A DNA stretch of 16,956 nt from Tannerella sp. (GTDB taxonomy: Bacteria > Bacteroidota > Bacteroidia > Bacteroidales > Tannerellaceae), in assembly GCA_031275525.1 (NCBI GenBank), contig JAISOP010000144.1, positions 1 to 16,956 of the forward strand. The letters are read 5' to 3'. The position numbers and the translations under genes are program-made. The notes below the pieces were generated by a model. The model was given only the letters and a program-made list of their open reading frames with translations, was not told the DNA's origin and searched no databases. Shown here piece by piece: positions 7,228 to 14,640 of this stretch (within the stretch, counting starts at the first letter, position 1; the number at the start of each line of letters is the position of its first letter).

Positions 7228-7264
7228 CCCTCCCCCCCGACCCCTCCCCACAGGGGGAGGGGGG
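7228..7264 (+). repeat. C-rich/G-rich hairpin between two oxidoreductase genes
   Basis: CCCCTCCCC (7241-7249) pairs perfectly with GGGGAGGGG (7254-7262), and a further C-rich run (7228-7238) precedes it. It begins directly after the TGA at 7226. With no T-run it may protect the 3' end of the upstream message or attenuate the downstream gene. It resembles the mobile C-rich hairpin repeats seen scattered in many genomes. Confidence 0.6.
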
Positions 7265-7309
7265 CGAATCGGCGGTCGCGTCTGTTGGATGGGATAAATA
7301 ATAGAAGGT

Positions 7310-8398
7310 ATGAAAAGGTTATTGAATGTGATGTGGTTTATTTGTGGACTGCTGCCGTTGGCTTTGGCGGGGCAGGAGGGTAAGCCGTTGCGATTGGCGG
7401 TGGCTGGATTGTCCCACGGTCATCTGGCCGACGTCGTCCGGCGGATAGACCGGGGCGATTTTGTGGTGACCGGCGCATACGAACAGGATGCACAAATACG
7501 CGAGGGGAATGCTCTTCGCCGGAAAATTGACGCGTCGCTTTTTTATGGCGATCTGGACGAGATGTTGGATAGGACGAAACCGGAGGCTGTGATTGCCTAC
7601 GGCTCGATTTTTGACCATCTGCGTGTGGTGGAAGCCTGCGCTCCGCGGGGTATCCATGTCATGGTGGAGAAACCGCTGGCGGTGAATGGAATTCATGCCG
7701 CGAAGATAGAAGCCTTGGCTCGTAAATACGGGATTTGGGTGTTGACGAATTACGAGACGTCGTGGTATGACACGAATCATGCGGCCTGCCGGTCGATCCG
7801 GAACGGCGAAATTGGGACGATTACGCGTATCCATGTGTATGACGGTCATCAGGGGCCGTTCGAGATCGGCTGCGGGAAGGCGTTCACCGACTGGCTGACC
7901 GACCCGGTACTGAACGGGGGAGGGGCGGTTATTGATTTCGGCTGCTACGGCGCCAACTTGGCCGTATGGCTGTTGAACGGCGAGCAGCCGCAAAGCGTAT
8001 ATGGCGTGCTGAACCACCAGAAGCCGGACAAGTATCCGGAGGTGGACGACGACGCAACTATTATTCTTAATTATCCTTCCCTGACGGTACAGGTTATGGC
8101 CTCGTGGAACTGGCCGATGAACCGCAAGAATATGCACGTTTACGGTAGCAAAGGGTATATCTATCAGGATACCCCGACACAGATGCGGGTCTATAGGGAC
8201 CGGAAGGAAACTACCGTGACGCCGCCTAAACTGGAGCCGCCCTACCATGACTCGTTTGATTACCTGAAGGCCGTTGTCCGGAACGAAATACGGGTGGCGC
8301 CCTACGACTTGGCATCGCTTGAAAACAATGTGCTGGTTGTACGCATATTGGAAGCCGCTATCCAAAGCGCCCAAACAGGGAAGGCTGTGGATCTTTAA
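7310..8398 (+). CDS. Exported Gfo/Idh/MocA oxidoreductase, GFOR-type active site
   Basis: A 362-residue product with a Sec signal peptide (MKRLLNVMWFICGLLPLALA, likely cut after residue 20). The Rossmann segment is LRLAVAGLSHGHLADV (28-42), with SHGH in place of the usual glycine triplet, and EKPLAV at 120-125. The block GGGAVIDFGCYGAN (203-216) carries Tyr213 where many family members have His, a pattern shared with glucose-fructose oxidoreductase. It is less similar to the two longer oxidoreductases and lacks a lipobox. AGAAGG precedes the ATG at a good distance. It is probably co-transcribed with the gene ending at 7226, and its role is likely another redox step on the same sugar. Confidence 0.87.
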   Translation: MKRLLNVMWFICGLLPLALAGQEGKPLRLAVAGLSHGHLADVVRRIDRGDFVVTGAYEQDAQIREGNALRRKIDASLFYGDLDEMLDRTKPEAVIAYGSIFDHLRVVEACAPRGIHVMVEKPLAVNGIHAAKIEALARKYGIWVLTNYETSWYDTNHAACRSIRNGEIGTITRIHVYDGHQGPFEIGCGKAFTDWLTDPVLNGGGAVIDFGCYGANLAVWLLNGEQPQSVYGVLNHQKPDKYPEVDDDATIILNYPSLTVQVMASWNWPMNRKNMHVYGSKGYIYQDTPTQMRVYRDRKETTVTPPKLEPPYHDSFDYLKAVVRNEIRVAPYDLASLENNVLVVRILEAAIQSAQTGKAVDL

Positions 8399-8441
8399 AT
8401 GCCTGTTCTCCGGAGGGAACTTGTTTTCGCCCTACCGGTTT

Positions 8442-8472
8442 TTTGGTATCAACGGCATGTCGCCTACTTTTG
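8442..8472 (+). promoter_or_regulatory. Promoter of the pspC-like/uvrB/DUF1460 operon
   Basis: TTTG (8442-8445), exactly 19 nt, then TACTTTTG (8465-8472): a full match to the Bacteroidetes consensus. The predicted 5' UTR is about 24 nt. Confidence 0.75.
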
Positions 8473-8502
8473 TATCTATATCTAAACGAATAAAAAACAA
8501 AT

Positions 8503-8709
8503 ATGACTGAGATAAAAAGGTTATACCGCTCGAACGGGGATCGGATGATTGCCGGCGTATGTGCCGGCATCGCGGAATATTTCGCGCTGGACCCCACGCT
8601 GGTGCGCATCGGATACATCGTGTTGTGTCTGTGCACCGCCTTCACCGCTATGGTGGCTTACTTGGTTTTATGGATTGTGATTCCCCAGAGGAAAAACCTG
8701 TATCCATGA
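8503..8709 (+). CDS. PspC-domain small membrane protein
   Basis: A 68-residue product. The N-terminal part (KRLYRSNGDRMIAGVCAGIAEYFALDPTLVR) is the PspC signature, and one membrane segment spans about residues 37-62 (IGYIVLCLCTAFTAMVAYLVLWIVI), followed by a short basic tail. PspC proteins are inner-membrane components linked to phage-shock or envelope-stress responses in proteobacteria; in Bacteroidetes short single-domain forms are common and their role is unclear. The final TGA overlaps the uvrB start as ATGA (8706-8709), so the two are translationally coupled and share a promoter. Confidence 0.9.
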   Translation: MTEIKRLYRSNGDRMIAGVCAGIAEYFALDPTLVRIGYIVLCLCTAFTAMVAYLVLWIVIPQRKNLYP

Positions 8710-10733
8710 ACTTCCAGGTCGTTTCACCCTTTCAACCTATGGGAGACCAGCCGGAAGCTATCCAGGCGCTGTCGGAGGGAATCCTGGGCGACGTGCCCTT
8801 CCAGACCCTGCTGGGGGTGACCGGCTCGGGGAAGACGTTTACCGTTGCCAAGGTGATTGAAAATGTACAGAAGCCGACGCTCGTCCTGAGCCACAACAAA
8901 ACGCTGGCCGCCCAGCTGTACAGCGAATTTAAAAGCTTTTTCCCACACAATGCCGTAGAGTATTTTGTTTCCTATTACGATTACTACCAGCCGGAAGCCT
9001 ACCTGCCGGTAACGGACACTTACATCGAAAAAGACCTCTCCATCAATGCCGAGATTGACAAGTTGCGCCTGCGGGCGACCGCTTCGCTGCTTTCCGGCCG
9101 GCGTGATGTCATTGTCGTTTCGTCCGTTTCCTGCCTCTATGGTATGGCCAACCCACGCGCGTTTGCACAGAAGGTGGTCTATCTCAAAAAGGGACAGAAA
9201 ATCCCCCGCGACAAGATGCTACGGCAGTTTGTGGACGCCCTCTACGTAAACAACAAGGTCGATTTCCACAGCGGCAGCTTCCGGGTCAACGGCGAAACGG
9301 TCGATGTTTTCCCCTCCATTGAAGGCTACGACGGCATCGCTTACCGCATTGAGTTCTGGGGCGATATGATCGAGCGGATTGCCTCCTTTAATCCCGTGAG
9401 CGGACAGGAATACGACGAGCAGGAGGAGTTGAACATCTATCCGACCAACCTCTTTGTCACCTCGCAGGATCATATTCATACGGCCGTCCGGGACATCCGG
9501 CTCGATTTGGGCCGCCAGGTTGAGTATTTCCGGGGCTTAGGCAAAAAAACGGAGGCCAGACGGCTGGAAGAACGGGTGAGCTTCGACCTGGAAATGATTC
9601 AGGAACTGGGACACTGTGCGGGCATTGAGAATTATTCCCGTTATTTCGACGGGCGGCAGGCCGGCGAACGCCCCTTCTGTCTGCTGGATTATTTCCCGGA
9701 GGACTTCCTGCTGGTGATTGACGAAAGCCATGCTACCGTGCCGCAAATCCGGGCAATGTACGGGGGCGACCGTTCCCGCAAGGAGACGCTGATTGAATAC
9801 GGCTTCCGCTTGCCGGCCGCCAAGGACAACCGCCCGCTGAGGTTTAACGAGTTTGAATTGCTGGCGCCGAAGACCATCTATGTGAGTGCGACGCCGGCCG
9901 AGTATGAACTGGCGAAAAGCGAAGGCCTCGTGGTGGACCAGGTGATTCGCCCCACGGGGTTGCTGGATCCGCCCATCGAGGTGCGCCCGAGCATGAACCA
10001 GGTGGACGATTTGATGGAGGAAATCAGGCTGCGGACGCTCGCCGGGGAGCGCATACTGGTGACAACGCTCACCAAGCGCATGGCGGAGGAACTGACAATT
10101 TACCTGGAACGGATGGGCCTGCGGTGCAATTACATCCACAGCGACGTGGAAACCCTGGAGCGTATCCGGATTATGGACGACCTGCGGAAGGGCGTGTTCG
10201 ATGTGCTGATCGGGGTCAACTTGCTGCGCGAAGGGCTGGACTTGCCGGAAGTATCGCTGGTGGCGATCCTGGACGCCGACAAAGAGGGTTTTCTCCGGTC
10301 GCACCGCTCGCTGACGCAGACGGCCGGACGGGCAGCTCGCAACGTGAACGGGAAAGTCCTCTTCTATGCCGACAAAATCACGGCGAGCATGCAACTGACC
10401 ATCGACGAGACGAACCGCCGCCGGGAAAAACAACTGGCCTATAACCAAAAGCACGGCATCATGCCGAAGCAGATTGTTAAGAACACCGTCTCGCTGCTGG
10501 GCGAAAAGGAACCGAAACCGGCCGAAAGCCCTTATACTTATGTGGCGCCCTCCGCACCCACGCAGGTGGCCGACCCGGTGATACGCTACATGGACCGGGC
10601 GCAACTGGAGAAAGCCATTGAACAGACCAAAGGGCAGATGCAGGAGGCTGCAAAAAGGATGGACTTCCTGGAGGCGGCGCAATACCGGGACGAGATGTTC
10701 AAGTTGCAGGAGTTGCTGGAAAAGAAGAAGTGA
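8706..10733 (+). CDS. uvrB: Excinuclease ABC subunit B
   Basis: The 675-residue product is the damage-verification helicase of nucleotide excision repair, working with UvrA and UvrC in the cytoplasm. Visible: Walker A GVTGSGKT (37-44); the beta-hairpin region with YYDYYQPEAYLP; Walker B/DEAH-type box VIDESHAT; helicase motifs including SATPAEYE, TTLTKRMAEELT, IGVNLLREGLDLPEVSLV and QTAGRAARN; and a C-terminal UVR domain (about 630-675) for UvrC contact. I start at ATG 8706 (MNFQVVSPFQPMGDQPEAI), which gives the standard N-terminus; an in-frame extension upstream would run through the pspC-like gene. The DUF1460 gene follows 3 nt after the stop. Confidence 0.97.
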   Translation: MNFQVVSPFQPMGDQPEAIQALSEGILGDVPFQTLLGVTGSGKTFTVAKVIENVQKPTLVLSHNKTLAAQLYSEFKSFFPHNAVEYFVSYYDYYQPEAYLPVTDTYIEKDLSINAEIDKLRLRATASLLSGRRDVIVVSSVSCLYGMANPRAFAQKVVYLKKGQKIPRDKMLRQFVDALYVNNKVDFHSGSFRVNGETVDVFPSIEGYDGIAYRIEFWGDMIERIASFNPVSGQEYDEQEELNIYPTNLFVTSQDHIHTAVRDIRLDLGRQVEYFRGLGKKTEARRLEERVSFDLEMIQELGHCAGIENYSRYFDGRQAGERPFCLLDYFPEDFLLVIDESHATVPQIRAMYGGDRSRKETLIEYGFRLPAAKDNRPLRFNEFELLAPKTIYVSATPAEYELAKSEGLVVDQVIRPTGLLDPPIEVRPSMNQVDDLMEEIRLRTLAGERILVTTLTKRMAEELTIYLERMGLRCNYIHSDVETLERIRIMDDLRKGVFDVLIGVNLLREGLDLPEVSLVAILDADKEGFLRSHRSLTQTAGRAARNVNGKVLFYADKITASMQLTIDETNRRREKQLAYNQKHGIMPKQIVKNTVSLLGEKEPKPAESPYTYVAPSAPTQVADPVIRYMDRAQLEKAIEQTKGQMQEAAKRMDFLEAAQYRDEMFKLQELLEKKK

Positions 10734-10736
10734 ACC

Positions 10737-11594
10737 ATGCGGAAAGGGAGCGTACTGTTGTTCCTGTGGTGTCTCTGTGGGGCCTGCAACAGCCGGGGGC
10801 AAGTCCCGGAACCCATGTATTGCACGAAGGAAGACCGTGCCGTATTTGACCGCTATGTCCAGGCGATGGAAACGAAACGGACGCTACCACTGGGGGAGTT
10901 AATCACGGAAACGGCGCTGTTTTTCCTGGGGACGCCCTACGTGGCTTCCACGCTGGAGAAAGAGCCGGAACAGCTGGTCGTCAACCTGCGCGAGATGGAC
11001 TGCACCACGTTGGTGGAAACCTGCCTGGCGCTGGCGCATACGCTGAAATCCGGGAAACCTTCCTTGGAGGCCTATGGCCGTCACCTGCAACGCCTACGCT
11101 ACCGCGACGGCGTGATCCGCGATTATACCGACCGGCTGCACTACTTTTCCGACTGGATCCATGAAAACGAACGGAAGGGACTGGTCCGGGACATGACCCG
11201 GCACATCGGCGGCAAGCCCCATCGCCTAACGGTATCCTACCTCTCGGCCCATCCGGGGAGTTACCCTCCGTTGGCCGCCTCTCCCCAGCGGATAGAGGTC
11301 ATCCGCCATCAGGAAGAGGAAATCTCCGCCCGCACAGGATATGCCCTGATTCCCGGAGACTCCGTCGAGGCTTGTGCCGATGGGATGGAAAACGGTGACA
11401 TCGTATGTTTTGTGACGCGCATCGACGGACTGGACCTTTCGCATCTCGGTTTCATTTACCGCAAAGGGGAGATATTGAGTTTTATCCATGCCTCATCTTC
11501 CGCCCAAAAAGTAATTGTGGAACCACGTTCCCTGGCACGCTACGTAAAAGATATCCGGACCACGGCCGGAGTGATGATTGTACGGCCGGAGTGA
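10737..11594 (+). CDS. DUF1460 N-acetylmuramoyl-L-alanine amidase-like protein, exported
   Basis: A 285-residue product with a short signal sequence ending near CGAC (C17; a poor but possible lipobox). The rest matches the DUF1460 family, a variant of the NlpC/P60 papain-like fold. The likely nucleophile is C89 in MDCTTLVE, the GDIVCF strand lies at 220-225 and the likely catalytic His is H236 in LSHLGF. Family members are thought to cleave peptidoglycan-related amide bonds in the periplasm. It starts 3 nt after uvrB and shares that transcript. A small dyad GGCA-A-TGCC (11609-11617) follows the stop but is too weak to call a terminator. Confidence 0.88.
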   Translation: MRKGSVLLFLWCLCGACNSRGQVPEPMYCTKEDRAVFDRYVQAMETKRTLPLGELITETALFFLGTPYVASTLEKEPEQLVVNLREMDCTTLVETCLALAHTLKSGKPSLEAYGRHLQRLRYRDGVIRDYTDRLHYFSDWIHENERKGLVRDMTRHIGGKPHRLTVSYLSAHPGSYPPLAASPQRIEVIRHQEEEISARTGYALIPGDSVEACADGMENGDIVCFVTRIDGLDLSHLGFIYRKGEILSFIHASSSAQKVIVEPRSLARYVKDIRTTAGVMIVRPE

Positions 11595-11676
11595 AGGGGG
11601 GAGGGTACGGCAATGCCGATTTTGATACTTTAATTTATAAACAGCCTAAGCCGGTACGCGGGGTTTGGACGCTTTT

Positions 11677-11708
11677 TTTGTGTATTTGTGGAGAATAGTC
11701 TATTTTTG
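11677..11708 (+). promoter_or_regulatory. Promoter of the Crp/Fnr-type regulator gene
   Basis: TTTG (11677-11680), a 20-nt spacer and TATTTTTG (11701-11708). The predicted 5' UTR is about 24 nt to the GTG at 11738. Confidence 0.65.
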
Positions 11709-11737
11709 TGCTCTATAAATATGTTTTATAACAGATA

Positions 11738-12472
11738 GTGGAAGAAGAGAAGAAAGAAATCGACCGGCCAACGGAGACGGAAGAATGGATAGAAGTGGAT
11801 ATTTCGGCCAGTTTATGGGAAGTTTGGCGAGTCTTGACGGAACAGGAACGGGATATTCTCCGGGCCAGGTCGGTCATTCAGCACTTCAGGCGGAATGAGT
11901 TGATTTATTGCGAAGGCGACGAGCCGAACTACATGATGTGTCTGCTCAAGGGAAAAGTAAGAATCTTCAAGAAAGGAGTAGGCGGACGCAGTCAAATCAT
12001 CCGCATGATCAAACCCTTCCAGTACTTTGCCTATCGCGCGTATTTTGCCAGGGAAAAATACCTCACGGCCGCCTCTGCATTCGAAGCGTCCGTTGTGTGC
12101 ATCATCCCGATGACGGTGGTCGAATCGCTAATTCGCGCCAATCACAACCTGGCCATGTTCTTCATCCGCCAACTTTCGACCGACTTGGGCATTGCGGACG
12201 AACGCACCGTCAACCTGACCCAGAAGCATATCCGCGGCCGGCTGGCCGAATCGCTCCTCTCCCTGCTGGAATGTTACGGCATGGAAGAAGACGGGGCCAC
12301 CCTGAGCATTTACCTCTCGCGCGAAGACCTGGCCAATCTTTCCAACATGACCACCTCCAACGCCATCCGTACGCTCTCCACCTTCGTGGCCGAACACATC
12401 ATCGCGCTGGACGGACGGAAGGTGAGAATCATCGACAGAGAACGTCTCCGCAGAATCAGTTTGCAGGGATAA
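11738..12472 (+). CDS. Crp/Fnr-family transcriptional regulator
   Basis: A 244-residue product with an N-terminal cyclic-nucleotide-binding-like beta barrel (about 35-150; NELIYCEGDEPNYMMCLLKGKVRIF is typical), a dimer helix, and a C-terminal winged helix-turn-helix (about 163-240, with REDLANLSNMTTSNAIRTLSTF as the HTH). No Fnr-type N-terminal cysteine set is seen, and the usual cAMP-contact residues are not obvious, so the effector is unknown. The start is GTG 11738, since the nearby ATG at 11721 is out of frame and the promoter lies just upstream. It is monocistronic with its own terminator. Targets are unknown. Confidence 0.88.
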   Translation: MEEEKKEIDRPTETEEWIEVDISASLWEVWRVLTEQERDILRARSVIQHFRRNELIYCEGDEPNYMMCLLKGKVRIFKKGVGGRSQIIRMIKPFQYFAYRAYFAREKYLTAASAFEASVVCIIPMTVVESLIRANHNLAMFFIRQLSTDLGIADERTVNLTQKHIRGRLAESLLSLLECYGMEEDGATLSIYLSREDLANLSNMTTSNAIRTLSTFVAEHIIALDGRKVRIIDRERLRRISLQG

Positions 12473-12481
12473 GCAAAAGAC

Positions 12482-12512
12482 GAGGTTGTCTCAAAAGGTC
12501 AGCCTCTTTTTT
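12482..12512 (+). terminator. Terminator of the Crp/Fnr-type gene
   Basis: GAGGTTG (12482-12488) pairs with CAGCCTC (12500-12506), one pair being G-U, followed by six T residues (12507-12512). It lies 10 nt after the stop codon. Confidence 0.8.
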
Positions 12513-12545
12513 GTTTTCAGGCGACAAGTTTTTAAAACAAAAAAT

Positions 12546-12580
12546 GAGGCTGCCTCAAAAGTCACTTTTGAAACAGCCTC
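12546..12580 (-). terminator. Terminator of rplU-rpmA (minus strand), partly bidirectional
   Basis: GAGGCTG (12546-12552) pairs with CAGCCTC (12574-12580); CAAAAGT and ACTTTTG can pair inside. On the minus strand the stem is followed by ATTTTTTGTTTT, as expected for the 3' end of the ribosomal-protein operon. The stem sequence is nearly the same as that of the facing terminator at 12482-12512. Confidence 0.7.
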
Positions 12581-12620
12581 GTTTTCATGCGTTAACCCGT
12601 ACGAGTCAAATGCATATCAA

Positions 12621-12636
12621 CTATGCCGCGGCATAG
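12621..12636. repeat. Perfect 16-bp palindrome
   Basis: CTATGCCGCGGCATAG is a perfect palindrome, 8 nt beyond the rpmA stop. On the plus strand it is followed by CGTTTTTT. It may be an additional transcript-end structure; no function is established. Confidence 0.5.
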
Positions 12637-12643
12637 CGTTTTT

Positions 12644-12916
12644 TCATTCTTTTACTTCGGCGACCGGACGCTGTATGGATATATAGGACCGGTTGTTTTT
12701 TCCCTTGCGGAAAATAACCGTACCGTCAATCAGGGCATAAATCGTGTGGTCTCTGCCGATGCCGGTATTTTCGCCCGGATGATGCACCGTTCCCCGTTGA
12801 CGAATGATGATGTTACCGGCTTTGGCAAATTCGCCACCGAAAAGTTTTACACCTAACCGTTTACTTTCCGACTCACGGCCGTTCTTCGAACTGCCTACTC
12901 CTTTTTTATGTGCCAT
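12644..12916 (-). CDS. rpmA: 50S ribosomal protein L27
   Basis: A 90-residue protein, MAHKKGVGSSKNGRESESKR at the start and GNIIIRQRGTVHHPGENTGIG in the middle, both characteristic of L27. It binds the large subunit near the peptidyl transferase centre. It lacks the cleavable N-terminal extension found in Firmicutes. It follows rplU by 21 nt in the usual order, on one transcript ending at the hairpin near 12546-12580. Confidence 0.97.
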   Translation of the reverse strand: MAHKKGVGSSKNGRESESKRLGVKLFGGEFAKAGNIIIRQRGTVHHPGENTGIGRDHTIYALIDGTVIFRKGKNNRSYISIQRPVAEVKE

Positions 12917-12937
12917 TTTCTTTTACTTGTTTAAACG

Positions 12938-13255
12938 TTAAGCTACTATTTCCTTAATACTCACCTCGGTGAACTGCTGACGGTGACCATTCAACTTTCG
13001 ATAGCCTTTTCTTCTTTTCTTGTGAAAAATCAGCACCTTGTCACCCTTTACCAATGGAGACAACACCTCGGCAACGACCTTGGCGCCCTCGACGACCGGT
13101 GTTCCTACCCGTACTTCTCCATCCGCATCCACCAACAACACCTTGTCGAATTCGACGGTTGCCCCGCTTTCGACATCCCGGATGTGATGAACAAATAATT
13201 TTTTCCCTTGCTCGGCCTTGAATTGCTGGCCGTTAATTTCTACAATTACGTACAT
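12938..13255 (-). CDS. rplU: 50S ribosomal protein L21
   Basis: A 105-residue protein, MYVIVEINGQQFKAEQGKK at the start and FHKKRRKGYRKLNGHRQQFT near the end, both diagnostic of L21. It binds 23S rRNA in the large subunit. It is the first gene of rplU-rpmA, driven by a consensus promoter with a structured leader of about 78 nt that may regulate expression. Confidence 0.97.
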   Translation of the reverse strand: MYVIVEINGQQFKAEQGKKLFVHHIRDVESGATVEFDKVLLVDADGEVRVGTPVVEGAKVVAEVLSPLVKGDKVLIFHKKRRKGYRKLNGHRQQFTEVSIKEIVA

Positions 13256-13286
13256 CTGTTCTTAAATTTCTAACAGGTTAAGTCCC

Positions 13287-13325
13287 GGGGGTGGATTTCT
13301 TGCTTGAAATCACTTTTCTACCCCC
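13287..13325 (-). promoter_or_regulatory. Structured leader hairpin of rplU-rpmA, possible autoregulatory site
   Basis: Two coaxial stems: GGGGGT (13287-13292) with ACCCCC (13320-13325), and GATTTC (13294-13299) with GAAATC (13306-13311). One side has an 8-nt bulge and the other a single base. It lies wholly within the predicted 5' UTR of the ribosomal operon, 32 nt from the rplU start. Confidence 0.55.
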
Positions 13326-13340
13326 TGCGGAATCAGGGCA

Positions 13341-13371
13341 CAAAAATACGGCTTTTTTTGATTCTTGCAAA
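13341..13371 (-). promoter_or_regulatory. Promoter of rplU-rpmA
   Basis: Minus strand shows TTTG (13368-13371), exactly 19 nt, and TATTTTTG (13341-13348), a full consensus match. Transcription would start near 13334. Confidence 0.75.
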
Positions 13372-13413
13372 AAAGAGACAGGGAGATGTATCCATTGTCG
13401 CGGTATCATCACA

Positions 13414-13434
13414 AAGGGTGCACGGTGCGCCCTT
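13414..13434 (-). terminator. Hairpin 3' of the acyltransferase gene
   Basis: AAGGGTGCAC (13414-13423) and GTGCGCCCTT (13425-13434) pair with one mismatch and essentially no loop beyond a single base. It lies 7 nt beyond the stop of the minus-strand gene. No T-run follows, so terminator status is tentative. Confidence 0.45.
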
Positions 13435-13440
13435 CTAATT

Positions 13441-14574
13441 TTATCCGTGCTTTGTGCAGTTATCTACGGGATTGGCGTAAATGCCTAAAAAAATAGACCT
13501 TAATACCGGTTCGTCGCCCTCAATTTGTTGCAGCATTTGTTCGTATCGCGCAAGAAACCAAGCCTTTTCTTCCGGTGTGTAGTGTGTGGCATACGTGTCG
13601 CGCCCCGAACGGATGTCATGTGCAATGTAATTGTTGTTGTGCAATTTGTATCCGCGATAGATACGCCGATCAATCAGGGAGGCCACTGATTTGTGGAACT
13701 CATTGGGGGATTGATACCCGATGGCCTTTAATTCTTCCTCGCGAAGGGGGTCGCAGATACAGATGTGAATGTTACCTTTTGGCTGCGTGATGCCGGTCAG
13801 GATACTTACCAGGTCTTCGTCCGGCCGCTTCACGTATTTCCGACCGTTACACGACAGGTAAAGTTCCCGTGTCTTCAAGATGTCGCACGATTCTATCTGG
13901 TAGGAAACGGCCACCGGCACAAGGTGGAGTTCATGGATGGAACGGGGCAGGTCGCTACGGTCGCTCATGCAGAACATTTTGATAATCCCCTGGTCGGTAG
14001 TGTCGTTTCCGTCCTTGGTTCGCCCGTTTCGCTGTGCAATCCAGACCGATTCCTTTTTTTGAGTAACGATGTGGCGGATGTATTCGGAAAGGCGCATGGA
14101 ATTGCGGTAGAAATCACGCGGACTGCCTCCGCGGAAGACGGTAAACATTTTGTTGGATTTCCCGATGTCAATCACCAGTTGCGAACACATCAGGTTACTG
14201 CCGAAGGTGATTTCCGTTGTCCGGAATCCGTGCGCGTGGAAAACCGTTTGCAGCAGGGAAGAATCCAACATGATGTCGCGGTGGTTGGAGATGAAAAGGT
14301 ATCTTTTTTCCGGATTCAGATGTTCCAGGCCGTCACTGGTGAACGCGGTGGCGGATTTGCGGATGACCTCCTGATTGAAGCGGTGCATGATCCGGGACTG
14401 AAATTCGTCCGTTGTCCGGATGTTCGACAGGATGTTCCGAACTTCGCCAATCGTTTTCTCCGGGAAAATAAATGCAGCCATGACCGGAAGATATTCACTG
14501 TCGGCTATCCGTTGCATGGCGGGGGCGATTTCCGGTTGATAATATGGGCGTAAATCGTCAAAATATGTTTCCAT
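13441..14574 (-). CDS. PlsC-like glycerol (1-acyl-sn-glycerol-3-phosphate) acyltransferase
   Basis: A 377-residue product. The acyltransferase block I reads ISNHRDIMLDSSLL (95-108): H98 and D104 fit the NHX4D catalytic pair with one extra residue between them. Block II is VFRGGSPRD (146-154), and WIAQRNGRTKDGND (178-191) corresponds to the third block. Such enzymes transfer acyl groups to lysophosphatidic acid or related acceptors at the inner membrane. No clear membrane helix is visible, and the protein has long N- and C-terminal extensions compared with minimal PlsC. The acceptor is uncertain. The ATG 14574 lies 66 nt after the small upstream gene, probably on the same transcript. Confidence 0.82.
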   Translation of the reverse strand: METYFDDLRPYYQPEIAPAMQRIADSEYLPVMAAFIFPEKTIGEVRNILSNIRTTDEFQSRIMHRFNQEVIRKSATAFTSDGLEHLNPEKRYLFISNHRDIMLDSSLLQTVFHAHGFRTTEITFGSNLMCSQLVIDIGKSNKMFTVFRGGSPRDFYRNSMRLSEYIRHIVTQKKESVWIAQRNGRTKDGNDTTDQGIIKMFCMSDRSDLPRSIHELHLVPVAVSYQIESCDILKTRELYLSCNGRKYVKRPDEDLVSILTGITQPKGNIHICICDPLREEELKAIGYQSPNEFHKSVASLIDRRIYRGYKLHNNNYIAHDIRSGRDTYATHYTPEEKAWFLARYEQMLQQIEGDEPVLRSIFLGIYANPVDNCTKHG

Positions 14575-14640
14575 ACAGTCTTTGTTTGTCCAGGAAGTTC
14601 TCCGGAACAGTCCATTGGGTTTGTTTCATCCGTAGGCCGG

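Noticed and set aside
8404..8419. Terminator after the GFOR-type gene
   Set aside because: GTTCTCC/GGAGGGAAC is nearly self-complementary but leaves no loop and has mismatches, so it is too weak to call.
8559..10733. Extended UvrB starting inside the pspC-like gene
   Set aside because: The extra 49 residues are an out-of-frame reading of the pspC-like gene; standard UvrB starts at 8706.
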